A stretch of DNA of 64,000 bases, from NCBI GenBank assembly GCA_903840265.1, contig CAIMFH010000021.1, positions 62,001-126,000 of the forward strand, given 5' to 3'. The position numbers were made by a program, and so were the translations under genes. This document shows positions 34,017 through 42,725 of this stretch, one piece after another (within the stretch, counting starts at the first letter, position 1; every line of letters begins with the position of its first letter). The notes beneath the pieces are model-generated. The model was given only the letters and a program-made list of their open reading frames with translations, made no database searches and was not told where the DNA came from. The stretch is from an uncultured Schlesneria sp. Its GTDB lineage: Bacteria > Planctomycetota > Planctomycetia > Planctomycetales > Planctomycetaceae.

Positions 34017-34432
34017 GCACCTCCTCCACGAGTTGTTTACTGTCGACGAACACCCACTTGTCCAAGCAGATGCTGTTCGCAGCGGAGGCGCTTCGCTACG
34101 AGCCTGCTCGGATGGGTATTTCAGCCGCTTTGCGTGCTTGTCGCAGTACACACCGTACTCCGCACTTCGCAAGGCGGACGACATTGTGCCCACGCGGCTG
34201 CCTGCAGCTGTCAGTGAAACACGCAACTATTTGTCAGGCATTTACTGACACGTGAATTGCAATTTTGTCACCACATTCGCGTCTTGGGTTCATTGAGGGT
34301 GGAAATCCGCTATTGGACTTCTCACTTCCCTGACAGACGCCCGTTCGGTCTTCGACTAGAACGCGACCTCGTGGCAGGCGGCGATGACGATCTGGCAACC
34401 AGATCACAAGTCACTCTGAAGAGGCAATGTGA
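34017..34432. other. Intergenic region between divergent amt and exbB-like genes
   Basis: About 416 bp. It should hold both promoters. TGTCAGT and ACTGACA (about 34215-34250) form a loose dyad. I looked for a sigma-54 (GG-N10-GC) site ahead of amt and did not find a convincing one. No RNA gene seen. Confidence 0.45.
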
Positions 34433-35707
34433 ATGATGCGGCGCGGCAAGATTCTTTCTTTCCTGAAAACAGACCCCGCTTTAATGCTGGGACTCGGATG
34501 CAGCGTCTTCTACTACGTGATCATGTTTCAGCCGGCGATGCAGCACACGGTGCTGGCTCATTATACGACGGAACATGCCGTTGAATATGTCATCGTCACG
34601 CTCTTCTTCTGGGGAATGTTCGATGTCGCTTTGAAACTACTCTCGTTTCCGCGAGAGCTGCTGGCGGCGCGTCATCAATGGTTGCCACCGCGAACGGGTC
34701 GCGAGCCCGCCACCAGAGCGCGCGAACTACTGGACGAAGTCCTTCAGAACCCCCCTTGGCTGTTGGCATCGGGCCCCGGACGGCGGATTGTCAATGCCCT
34801 GAACTTTGTGGCTGACAAGGGATCGGCCGATGACTATCGCGAGCATATTCGCCACCTGGCAGACCTCGACGATCAGGATCTCCACGGCAGGTTTACTGTG
34901 ATCCGCTTTGTGATCGCAGTCACGCCGATCCTGGGGTTCCTGGGCACTGTGGTTCACTTCGGCGGGGCCATCGGTAGCTTTTCGTTCGATGACATGACCG
35001 CCAAGCTTCCGGAAATCGTCAGCGGCATGGGAACCGCGTTCAACACGACAAGTGTGGCGCTGGCAACCGCCATGACGATGATGTTCCTCAGTTTCCTCTG
35101 CGAACGCATTGATCAAAGCTTTGTCGCGTCGACCGATCGGCTGATTGATCGAGAATTACTGCATCGCTTCGAGATCAAAGATCCCAACATCCTCCCTTTC
35201 CTCATGGTCATCGAAAAAGCGAATGAAGAATCGCTGAACGTGATGGCAAGGACACTGCATCAACAGGTGCAATTGTGGTCGCAAAGTCTCGAGACGCTCT
35301 TCGAGCGATTCGACAAGCGGCAGCAGCACGAAGTGACCCGCGCGCACGGAGTGCTCGAAAGCCTGCTCGCCAGTCATCGGATCTACGAGAGATCGCACGA
35401 AGATCGGTTAAGGCAAGTCGTCGCGATCATGGATCTGAAGCATGACAAGAGTACGGCGCAAATGATGGCGGTCGTGGACCGTGCCGCAGCATTTCGTGAC
35501 GACATCGCGGGTTTGCTTCAATCACTGAATGCAATTGCCCGCGGCGAAGGACGTCTGGTGGAATTGCAGGCGTCGCTCTCGACCAATCTTCGTGTCCTGC
35601 ACGAAACCAGTCAGCTCGATTCGGCCCTGCACGGCCTGAGCGCTGCCATCCACTTGCTGACCTCCCGAAATCGCGAAATCGGTATCTCCGAGTCAGAAGC
35701 CGCGTAA
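34433..35707 (+). CDS. MotA/TolQ/ExbB proton channel-like protein
   Basis: A 424-residue protein. Two hydrophobic segments near the N-terminus (LMLGLGCSVFYYVIMF and YVIVTLFFWGMFDVAL) are followed by a cytosolic region. Then comes the core of the family: VIRFVIAVTPILGFLGTVVHFGGAIG and GTAFNTTSVALATAMTMMFLSFL, the two helices that line the proton channel in ExbB and TolQ. The C-terminal 190 residues are hydrophilic and helical, probably coiled coil, and longer than in ExbB. It could pair with the ExbD encoded on the other side of amt. A motor or uptake role is inferred. Confidence 0.82.
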   Translation: MMRRGKILSFLKTDPALMLGLGCSVFYYVIMFQPAMQHTVLAHYTTEHAVEYVIVTLFFWGMFDVALKLLSFPRELLAARHQWLPPRTGREPATRARELLDEVLQNPPWLLASGPGRRIVNALNFVADKGSADDYREHIRHLADLDDQDLHGRFTVIRFVIAVTPILGFLGTVVHFGGAIGSFSFDDMTAKLPEIVSGMGTAFNTTSVALATAMTMMFLSFLCERIDQSFVASTDRLIDRELLHRFEIKDPNILPFLMVIEKANEESLNVMARTLHQQVQLWSQSLETLFERFDKRQQHEVTRAHGVLESLLASHRIYERSHEDRLRQVVAIMDLKHDKSTAQMMAVVDRAAAFRDDIAGLLQSLNAIARGEGRLVELQASLSTNLRVLHETSQLDSALHGLSAAIHLLTSRNREIGISESEAA

Positions 35708-35800
35708 ATGCCCTTGCACGACAGTGGACGATTGTGTTTTCAAAACACTTCTTGCCTTCGGACCGGCCTGCTCCCGAATCATGTACCTCCACGCACGCGA

Positions 35801-36439
35801 TCAATCGTCGCGCAGCCAGCCGCGACTGATCGCATACTTGACGATGTCAGACCGACCATGCAGGTCCAGCTTGATCATGGAACGCGCCTTATAGGTCTCG
35901 ACTGTCTTGATGCTGATATCCAGCGTGGCCGCGATCTCCTTCGTTGCGAACCCTTTGGCAATCAACCGCATCACTTCTTCTTCGCGTTCACTCAACTGAA
36001 CGCCGCTGGTGCTGGTGTTGTCAGAGATATCCTGAACAAGCGCGCTCACAACCTCGGCGTCGATATAGCGGCGGCCAGCCGCGACGGTGCGAATCGCTTG
36101 AATCAGATCATCCGCCGCCGTTCTCTTTAGTAGATATCCCGCAGTCCCCAGTTTCAGCAATTGCTGCATGTAAGCGCGATCTTCGTTCGCCGTCAAAGCC
36201 AGGGCCTTGGTCGAAGACTGCAATTCGTTCATGCGGGCGATCAGGCTTAAGCCATTCATCACGGGCATGCTGATGTCGACGATGGCCACATCCGGCACCA
36301 ACTCCAGGATGATTTTCAAAGCCTGCTCGCCATTCCCGGCTTCACCAACGACCTTCAGATCTTCTTGAGCGTTGATCAACATCTTCAATCCGTCGCGGAC
36401 CACTTGATGGTCTTCCGCGAGCACGATGCGAATCGTCAT
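35801..36439 (-). CDS. NarL/FixJ-family response regulator
   Basis: A 212-residue protein. The receiver domain (1-120) has the acidic pair in VLAEDHQ, the phosphorylated Asp in VAIVDISMPVMNG, a Thr in LALTANEDR and Lys in YLLKRTAAD. The LuxR-type helix-turn-helix (about 148-205) is LSEREEEVMRLIAKGFATKE followed by IAATLDISIKTVETYKARS. It starts 30 bp after the histidine kinase gene, so the two are one operon and a cognate pair. Target genes are not evident. Confidence 0.94.
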   Translation of the reverse strand: MTIRIVLAEDHQVVRDGLKMLINAQEDLKVVGEAGNGEQALKIILELVPDVAIVDISMPVMNGLSLIARMNELQSSTKALALTANEDRAYMQQLLKLGTAGYLLKRTAADDLIQAIRTVAAGRRYIDAEVVSALVQDISDNTSTSGVQLSEREEEVMRLIAKGFATKEIAATLDISIKTVETYKARSMIKLDLHGRSDIVKYAISRGWLRDD

Positions 36440-36469
36440 AATATTTCGTCCTGAATAAACTGCGCTGCA

Positions 36470-37567
36470 TCAACTGCTCAGCGGGATTCTAGCAAACACC
36501 GTGGTCCCGGTGCCGATCATGGATTCGATCTCCAGGTGCCCGCCGATCGCTTCGATCCGTTCCCGCATGCCCAGGACCCCCAGATGCTGCTTCAAATCTG
36601 CGGCCGACGACAGCGTGCCGATATCAAAACCCCGCCCCTCATCTTCGATGATTTCGACGATCCCCTGTTCCGTTCCCTCCAGGATGACGCTGACACGTTT
36701 GGCTTCGGCATGCCGAGCCACATTCGTCAGTGCTTCCTGCAGAACGCGATACAGCGCCGTCTCGAACTCTTCGGGAATCTGCTTGCGACTCAGACCCTGA
36801 CAGGCAAAGCCCGCCGCAATTCCCGTCCGCGCACTCCACGCCGTGACGTAGCTCTCCATCGCAATTTGCAAACCAAGGTCGTCCAACGCAGGGGGCCGTA
36901 GTTCAATCGCGATGTGATGCATCTCCCGAGCGAGCTGATCGAGCAGCTTGCGCAAATTGTTGAAATGCTGATCCGAATCGGCGCGAACAACCACAGACTC
37001 TTCCAGGGATTTGAGACACAGGCGCATCGCTGTCACGTCCTGGCCGCATTGATCGTGCAACTCTCTCGAAATGCGCCGTCGTTCTTCTTCCTGAACGCGA
37101 ACCAGTCGACGAAGCAAGTCGACGTGGGCAGCCTGGGCTTGCCGTCGCTCATCAATTTCATATTCCAATTCCGTCTGTTTATTCAGCAAAGCCGCTGCAG
37201 ATTGACGCGCCAATCGGTTGGCCGCATGCATCGATTCGCTGAAAACAATGCTCGAGATTCCCACCGCAACGTACAGGACCATCCCCACCTGAGGTTCGAC
37301 CCCATAGACCTCGACCGACCCGCGCGGATTGAGAAAGAAGTAGGCGGCCGACATGAACCCCAAGACCAGAGCCACCATCGCCGGCCCAACACCCCCGTAC
37401 CACGCCGTCAAGATAATCGCGAACATGAAGGTGATGAAGGGGTAGTGTTCGCCAAAGATAGGATCAAATGCCTTTCGCGCCAGAATCGCTGCCACCGTCG
37501 AAACAATGGCCAGACCATAGCTCAGGGCCTGACGACGATAGCGGGGTCGATCCACACGATGGCTCAT
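36470..37567 (-). CDS. Membrane histidine kinase (HisKA_3 type, DUF4118-like sensor)
   Basis: A protein of about 365 residues. The N-terminus has four hydrophobic segments of the DUF4118/KdpD-like type (LSYGLAIVSTVAAIL, PFITFMFAIILTAWYGGVGP, MVALVLGFMSAAYFF, VGMVLYVAVGISSIVF) with the short periplasmic loops typical of that sensor. The dimerisation/phosphoacceptor helix is EERRRISRELHDQCGQDVTA. The ATPase domain has ALTNVARHAEA, EDEGRGFD, HLGVLGMRERIEAIGG and GTGTTVFARIPL. The frame continues to 37714; I chose the ATG at 37567 because the membrane domain follows directly, but 37615 is possible. It forms an operon with the regulator at 35801. Confidence 0.88.
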   Translation of the reverse strand: MSHRVDRPRYRRQALSYGLAIVSTVAAILARKAFDPIFGEHYPFITFMFAIILTAWYGGVGPAMVALVLGFMSAAYFFLNPRGSVEVYGVEPQVGMVLYVAVGISSIVFSESMHAANRLARQSAAALLNKQTELEYEIDERRQAQAAHVDLLRRLVRVQEEERRRISRELHDQCGQDVTAMRLCLKSLEESVVVRADSDQHFNNLRKLLDQLAREMHHIAIELRPPALDDLGLQIAMESYVTAWSARTGIAAGFACQGLSRKQIPEEFETALYRVLQEALTNVARHAEAKRVSVILEGTEQGIVEIIEDEGRGFDIGTLSSAADLKQHLGVLGMRERIEAIGGHLEIESMIGTGTTVFARIPLSS

Positions 37568-37973
37568 AGAGGAAACAGCGAACACGGATCCGATGTCGGC
37601 ATCGACGTACGGCATAACGACTTCAAATCGTGTCAGCAGAACACGACACGCCCGAAATGTCATCCGTCCGCCTGTCATCAAATTCCCGACACGCGTCGTC
37701 ACGAACCCCGACACGGAACCGTTCCGGCAAGCGACGAAATCGCAATTCTGTCGAATAACGAGTTCGTAGATATCCTGGCAGTCTCTCGCCCTTTCATTTC
37801 TGAGGTGCTCCGCGCTGGCTCACGCACAGTTTACCAAGACTAGCTATTCCGACATCGGCGAGAGTGGACATACAATATTCACTCATCGGAACGCCGGAAT
37901 TATGTCGAGCCCTCTCTAACCGAAGTTAGAGTTCGGCGTGGGACACTTTTCTTTCGCGACCAGGACTGCTTTC

Positions 37974-39206
37974 ATGACGATTCCATTCCCGATCAGCGCC
38001 GGCACATTCGTGTTGCTGGGTGCTTTGCTGCTGATGCCCGGCAAGCCCGCATGTGCCGAGTTTGAACCGACCAAGGGGTGGAGTGGGCACCTTTTTCCGT
38101 CTTTCATCGTTGCCACGGCCACAAGGAAAGTCCCTGAGCCGGAAGATGACGATACCGACAGCGAAGTCGAAGTGCTGGGTGATAAGCAGGGTCTGTTGGG
38201 GGTCACTCTGGAAGCCGACGAGGACGATCAGGAAGTCACTGTTACCATTTCTTGCGACGAAATCATGGAGCCGAGCAAGATCACGTGTATCCTGTCTGAA
38301 GCGGGGGAAACTTACATCGTGAACCCCAAGATCAAATACAAATACGACAAGTTAACCAAGCACACTCAGACTGGCCCGATCACCGTGACGTACAAAGTCG
38401 AAATCGGCGATGAAGTCGAAGAGCAGACCGAAGTCCTGACCTTGCGCACGATCAATGATTGCCCGTTCAGCATCGTCAAAGATGGTGTCTGGACCAGCAT
38501 CCGATTCATGTTCACGGCGTACGTGAACGAGCAGCATCCGTTTGTCGACAAGATCCTGCGCGAAGCCTTGGACACCGGCATCGTCGATTCATTCTCGGGA
38601 TACCAGGCCAAGGAATCGACCGAAGTCTATCGACAGGCCTATGCACTGTGGCACGTGATGAGCAATCGCGATGTTCGTTACAGCAGCGTGACCAAAAGCG
38701 CCGCCATCTCGGACACCGTCGGCAGCCAGCACATCCGGCTACTCGATGAATCGATCAATAACGGCCAGGCCAACTGCGTCGATGGCAGCGCGCTGTTTGC
38801 CTCGCTCCTGCGAAAGATCAACATCGAACCGATGCTCGTGCATGTCCCCGGTCACTGTTACCTGGCATTCTATCTGGACGCCGAAGGGAAAGAGCTGACC
38901 GCCTTGGAAACGACGATGATCGGCAGCCTGATCGAAGGAGAGGCCCTGAAAGTCGGCGGCCTTGAAGACGTTATTGACGAGGAAGCGCAAGCCGAGAATT
39001 CCTGGAAGACGTTTGCCGCCGCTATCGCCCACGGAACAGCACACCTGAAAAAGCACGAGAAGGAATTTCGCGACCCGAAGAATGGCGACTACAGCATGAT
39101 CTCGATCTCGGCCGCTCGCAAAGCCGGTATCCTGCCCATCGGCTTCAAATCGAATCAGAAGCTGATCGAAGCACCGCAGGCCGAAGAAGAGGACGAGAAA
39201 GAGTAG
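37974..39206 (+). CDS. Secreted transglutaminase-like (cysteine protease fold) protein
   Basis: A 410-residue protein. The signal peptide (PFPISAGTFVLLGALLLMPG...ACA) is followed by a beta-rich acidic region (about 40-170). A transglutaminase-like domain follows: NNGQANCVDGSALFASLLRK holds the Cys, VHVPGHCYLAFYLD the His, and ELTALETTMIG may hold the third catalytic residue. This Cys-His arrangement is that of bacterial transglutaminase-like peptidases. The C-terminus is acidic and Lys/Glu-rich. The ATG at 37974 is preferred over an in-frame GTG at 37938 because it opens the signal peptide. Convergent with the lipoprotein pair; function in protein cross-linking or proteolysis is inferred. Confidence 0.75.
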   Translation: MTIPFPISAGTFVLLGALLLMPGKPACAEFEPTKGWSGHLFPSFIVATATRKVPEPEDDDTDSEVEVLGDKQGLLGVTLEADEDDQEVTVTISCDEIMEPSKITCILSEAGETYIVNPKIKYKYDKLTKHTQTGPITVTYKVEIGDEVEEQTEVLTLRTINDCPFSIVKDGVWTSIRFMFTAYVNEQHPFVDKILREALDTGIVDSFSGYQAKESTEVYRQAYALWHVMSNRDVRYSSVTKSAAISDTVGSQHIRLLDESINNGQANCVDGSALFASLLRKINIEPMLVHVPGHCYLAFYLDAEGKELTALETTMIGSLIEGEALKVGGLEDVIDEEAQAENSWKTFAAAIAHGTAHLKKHEKEFRDPKNGDYSMISISAARKAGILPIGFKSNQKLIEAPQAEEEDEKE

Positions 39207-39326
39207 GCTGGCAACTCGCCGCCGCCCCGATCTGGATCGGCCTTGGGGTAGCGTGATAGCGCGGACGCTCCACCTGATCTTCGAAGACAATTGCGAGACC
39301 GCTAGCCAAACGTGGAGACGACAACT

Positions 39327-39683
39327 TTAAGAAGGTGGCGACAGATGTTTGAAGTAATCTGCGACAAGTTGCGTTTCCAGTTCCGATTCGGTCAGCAATC
39401 CACTGTCCAAGCAAACCTCAGGTCCGCTAAAAACGGCTCCGAAGCAAGTCGTGCATGCCAGGCAGTGCGGACCAATTGAGACTTTCGTAGCCTTTTCCAA
39501 TCTTGACTGTTGCACGAATTCCAAGGCGGCCAGTGCCAGTCGCAAATAGGCATCTACTGTGCCGACGACCGCTGCCTCATCCGGTCCCGTTTCGATGACA
39601 ACCGACAGACGAGCGGTGGAGTCAACCATCTGACTGCGGATCAAGCGGCAGGCCTCGTCAATTTCGGTCGTAAAGGTTGTCAT
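39327..39683 (-). CDS. Small cytosolic protein of unknown function
   Basis: A 118-residue protein beginning MTTFTTEIDEACRLIRSQMV. A CLACTTC cluster (residues 74-80, CxxCxxC) could bind a metal. No signal peptide and no domain recognised. Its start codon overlaps the stop of the upstream lipoprotein gene by ATGA, so the two are translationally coupled and probably act together. Confidence 0.65.
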   Translation of the reverse strand: MTTFTTEIDEACRLIRSQMVDSTARLSVVIETGPDEAAVVGTVDAYLRLALAALEFVQQSRLEKATKVSIGPHCLACTTCFGAVFSGPEVCLDSGLLTESELETQLVADYFKHLSPPS

Positions 39684-40240
39684 TGATCCTCGCTTGCTCG
39701 AGATCCACTCTCGGGCCGTTTCCCCAAGCTTTGGCGGCGACCGCTCTTAAATACAAACGAGTCCACCGTGTAATCGCAGCCATCTTCCATTGCTTCGCGC
39801 GAATCGAAATTCGGTGGTGGCGGAGAGATGACGAGAAAATCGGTGATGGACGATGTTTTGAGAGATTCGAAAGGGACATGGCTGGTCTTCTGCATCTTTC
39901 CATTGGGACCACTCACGATCTCTTTCGAGATGCAACTCATCAGTTTGATGTTGTCCCGATTCGCACTCAGTAGTGTCCCCGTTAACCGACGATCAGATTT
40001 ATCGACGAAGCTAACTTGCGATCCGCGAGGCGTACGGAACAGCAGTTCTTTCTGAAACTCGCGGTCCCGGTTCGCCAAGTCCTCTCGGATTCCGGTGGGG
40101 TTCTCCAAGTCGATATCCAGAGAGACGTCGTCTTCGATTCTTGGACCCATTTCCGAGTACAGGTCGCTCGAAGTGAGGGACTGGCAACCGATCACCGAGC
40201 AACACAACAGAAGCGGTATCCAAGTCCAATGGCGAAGCAT
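39680..40240 (-). CDS. Lipoprotein of unknown function
   Basis: A 186-residue predicted lipoprotein: MLRHWTWIPLLLCCSVIGCQ with lipobox SVIGC. The middle part (GSQVSFVDKSDRRLTGTLLSANRDNIKLMSC) resembles small beta-barrel folds that bind RNA or form Sm-like strands, but this is only a pattern. The C-terminus is Pro-rich then basic. The ATG at 40240 is chosen over 40315 because it opens the lipoprotein signal. It overlaps the next gene by four bases (ATGA). Confidence 0.7.
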   Translation of the reverse strand: MLRHWTWIPLLLCCSVIGCQSLTSSDLYSEMGPRIEDDVSLDIDLENPTGIREDLANRDREFQKELLFRTPRGSQVSFVDKSDRRLTGTLLSANRDNIKLMSCISKEIVSGPNGKMQKTSHVPFESLKTSSITDFLVISPPPPNFDSREAMEDGCDYTVDSFVFKSGRRQSLGKRPESGSRASEDQ

Positions 40241-40605
40241 TTCAGATCCCCTCTTCGGCCAAACCGCCCGAGTCCTGTCGAATCTTCGCTGGACTCTATT
40301 TTTGAAGGGAATCAACGGTCAATATGGAACCTACCGCCACATCGTCAGTGGGTCGCAAGTTCAAGCAATTGAACTTCAAACCGGCCGAAGGTGCCGATTG
40401 TCATTCCACTTGTTACCCGGCGGCGATCGTACGGTTTTCAGTTCGTAATTTTCGTGTGTTCCGTGGTTCAATCTCTGCTTTCCCATCACGACTGGCTGAT
40501 CAACGGAATTGACATTCAATCTGAGGGTTAGAGAATGACTGGTTCGCTGCTGGTTCTGCCTGAGTCGCGATGTTGAACACATTGCCAAACGAGAGCGGTT
40601 TTGAG

Positions 40606-42600
40606 ATGTCACGTTGTAATTTTCTGCTCGCAATGCTGATTCTGGTCGCGTTGACGGCCAGTGCCTCTGCAGCCGAAGTCGCCTCGTCGGCAAACTCTCC
40701 GGCCAGTCTCGGGTTTCGATTAACCGACGCCGACGGAAAAGTGACCGAGGTGGCGGCTCAAGCCAAGCAGCAACTGACCGTCGTCTGCTTCCTGGGGATC
40801 GAGTGCCCCATGGCCCGACAGTATGGGCCGCGATTGAATAAGCTGGCGACAGAATTCGCCGCGCAGAATGTTCGGTTTGTGGGTGTGAACAGCAACTCGC
40901 AAGATTCGAAAAAAGAAGTGGCTGCCTTCACGAAGGAACATGGGATTGCGTTCCCTATTCTTAAAGATCCTGGCAACAAGATCGCGGACCAGTTCGGTGC
41001 CCGTCACATGGTCGAAGTATTTGTGCTCGATCAGACGCTCGCAATCCGCTACCACGGGCGAATCGACGATCAGTTCCTGCCGGGCGTGATGCGTTCACAG
41101 CCGACTCGACAAGATCTGCGGATTGCACTGGAAGAGTTACTCGCTGGCAAGCCAGTCAGTGTCGCTGTGACCGAGACCTCCGGTTGCTCGATCGGACGAG
41201 TCCGCACGCCCCTGGTCGCTTCCGAATATAAGTTCTGCAAACAAGTCTCGCGAATCCTGAATCAGCACTGCGTCGAATGTCATCGCCCCGGTGAAATCGG
41301 CCCGTTCTCATTGACCGACTACAACGAGATCACAGGTTGGGGCGACACGATCCTGGAGTCGATCGATTCGGGCCGCATGCCTCCATGGAATGCCAACCCA
41401 AACGTCGGTCACTTCCAGAATGCTCGCTCGATGCCCGAGGCCGATAAGCAGGTACTGCGCGACTGGGTCAAAGCTGGCATGCCCTACGGCGAAGCGACGG
41501 ATCTCCCTCCGACTCAGGAATATACTTCTGGCTGGCTGCTCAATCGCGAACCCGAACTGGTACTGAAAATGCGAGATCGGCCGTTTCATGTTCCGGCCAC
41601 GGGAACGATCGAGTATCAGTACTACGTCGTGGACCCTCACTTTGAAGAAGACCACTGGGTCTCGGGGGCCCAAGTCATTCCCGGAAGTCGGCCGACAGTC
41701 CATCACACGATTGTCTTCGTGCGAACGCCCGATGGAACCGATGTCCGCGGCGTCGGCTATCTGACGGGCTATGTCCCCGGCCAACGCAGCTTCATGCTGC
41801 CGGAAGGGTACGCTCGTCGAGTTCCCGCCGGATCCAAGTTTGTGTTCCAGATGCACTACACGCCGAACGGCATCGAGCAGGATGATTTGACACAGCTCGG
41901 GATGACGTTCATTCCTGAGTCGAAGGTGACACACGAAGTCTTGACGCTGCTGGGGATCGATCAGGAATTCGAGATCCCGCCGTATGCCCCCGACTTCCCG
42001 GTGCATGGAAACGTGGGATGGTTTCCCAAGCGGGCCGAGTTGCTCGCGATCATCCCTCACATGCACGTCCGCGGGAAATCTTTTCAGGCCACCAGCCGAC
42101 AAGGCGACAAAACGGAAACCTTGCTCGATGTGCCAAGGTATGACTTCAACTGGCAGCATGTCTATGAACTGTCGAAGCCACTGAAACTGGAATCGATCGA
42201 CAAGCTGGAGTTCACGACGCGGTTCGATAATTCCAAACAGAACCCCTCGAATCCCGATCCGTCACAATCGGTGACGTGGGGCGATCAGACCTGGGAAGAG
42301 ATGTCGATCGCGTTCTTCGAAGTCTCTGTCCCGCACGACGGAGTCATCGAGCAGGAGCCGCAACGCAACAAACAGAAACTGATCGTGAAAACAGGCCCTG
42401 AAGGCAACCCACGAGAATCGGACGATAAGTTCGTCGCCGACTTCTTCAAGCGGTTTGATAAGAATGGCGACGGCATTGTGGAGGCCAAGGAAACACCCCT
42501 CGGCTTCCGCAAATTTGGCTTCCACGAGTTTGATTCGAATCGCGATGGCAAATTAACTCGCGAAGAAATTCAATCCGCAGCAGAACATCGAAAACGCTAA
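40606..42600 (+). CDS. Redoxin - cytochrome c - copper monooxygenase-like - EF-hand fusion
   Basis: A 664-residue secreted protein. In order: signal peptide (MSRCNFLLAMLILVALTASASA); a redoxin domain with VVCFLGIECPMARQYG; a short haem-type domain with NQHCVECHRPGEIGPF and GRMPPWNA (distal Met candidate); then about 260 residues resembling the C-terminal domains of ascorbate-dependent copper monooxygenases. That region has VHHTIVF, FQMHYTPNG, IPHMHVRGKSF and WEEMSIAFF at the right order for CuH and CuM ligands. Two EF-hand loops (DKNGDGIVEAKE, DSNRDGKLTREE) close it. Such fusions are known in planctomycetes. It may be an oxidase or hydroxylase with its own electron path. The ATG at 40606 is preferred over 40570. 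Confidence 0.85.
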   Translation: MSRCNFLLAMLILVALTASASAAEVASSANSPASLGFRLTDADGKVTEVAAQAKQQLTVVCFLGIECPMARQYGPRLNKLATEFAAQNVRFVGVNSNSQDSKKEVAAFTKEHGIAFPILKDPGNKIADQFGARHMVEVFVLDQTLAIRYHGRIDDQFLPGVMRSQPTRQDLRIALEELLAGKPVSVAVTETSGCSIGRVRTPLVASEYKFCKQVSRILNQHCVECHRPGEIGPFSLTDYNEITGWGDTILESIDSGRMPPWNANPNVGHFQNARSMPEADKQVLRDWVKAGMPYGEATDLPPTQEYTSGWLLNREPELVLKMRDRPFHVPATGTIEYQYYVVDPHFEEDHWVSGAQVIPGSRPTVHHTIVFVRTPDGTDVRGVGYLTGYVPGQRSFMLPEGYARRVPAGSKFVFQMHYTPNGIEQDDLTQLGMTFIPESKVTHEVLTLLGIDQEFEIPPYAPDFPVHGNVGWFPKRAELLAIIPHMHVRGKSFQATSRQGDKTETLLDVPRYDFNWQHVYELSKPLKLESIDKLEFTTRFDNSKQNPSNPDPSQSVTWGDQTWEEMSIAFFEVSVPHDGVIEQEPQRNKQKLIVKTGPEGNPRESDDKFVADFFKRFDKNGDGIVEAKETPLGFRKFGFHEFDSNRDGKLTREEIQSAAEHRKR

Positions 42601-42725
42601 GCAACTATCCGCTTGCCGCCGCTCGCACTTCAAAATAAGTCCTATTCTGCCCGAGGCGATGGGACAAATAAGACTGATGCAGATGATTCCAACTATTATT
42701 CGTAATCAGTGATGAGAGGGTCCGT

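Noticed and set aside
34017-34226. N-terminal extension of Amt
   Set aside because: The extension has no ribosome site, is basic and unlike the family; the ATG at 34016 has GGAGGAGG and starts a signal peptide.
34215-34250. Possible sigma-54 or NtrC control of amt
   Set aside because: No GG-N10-GC element at a usable distance; the TGTCAGT/ACTGACA dyad is too loose to claim.
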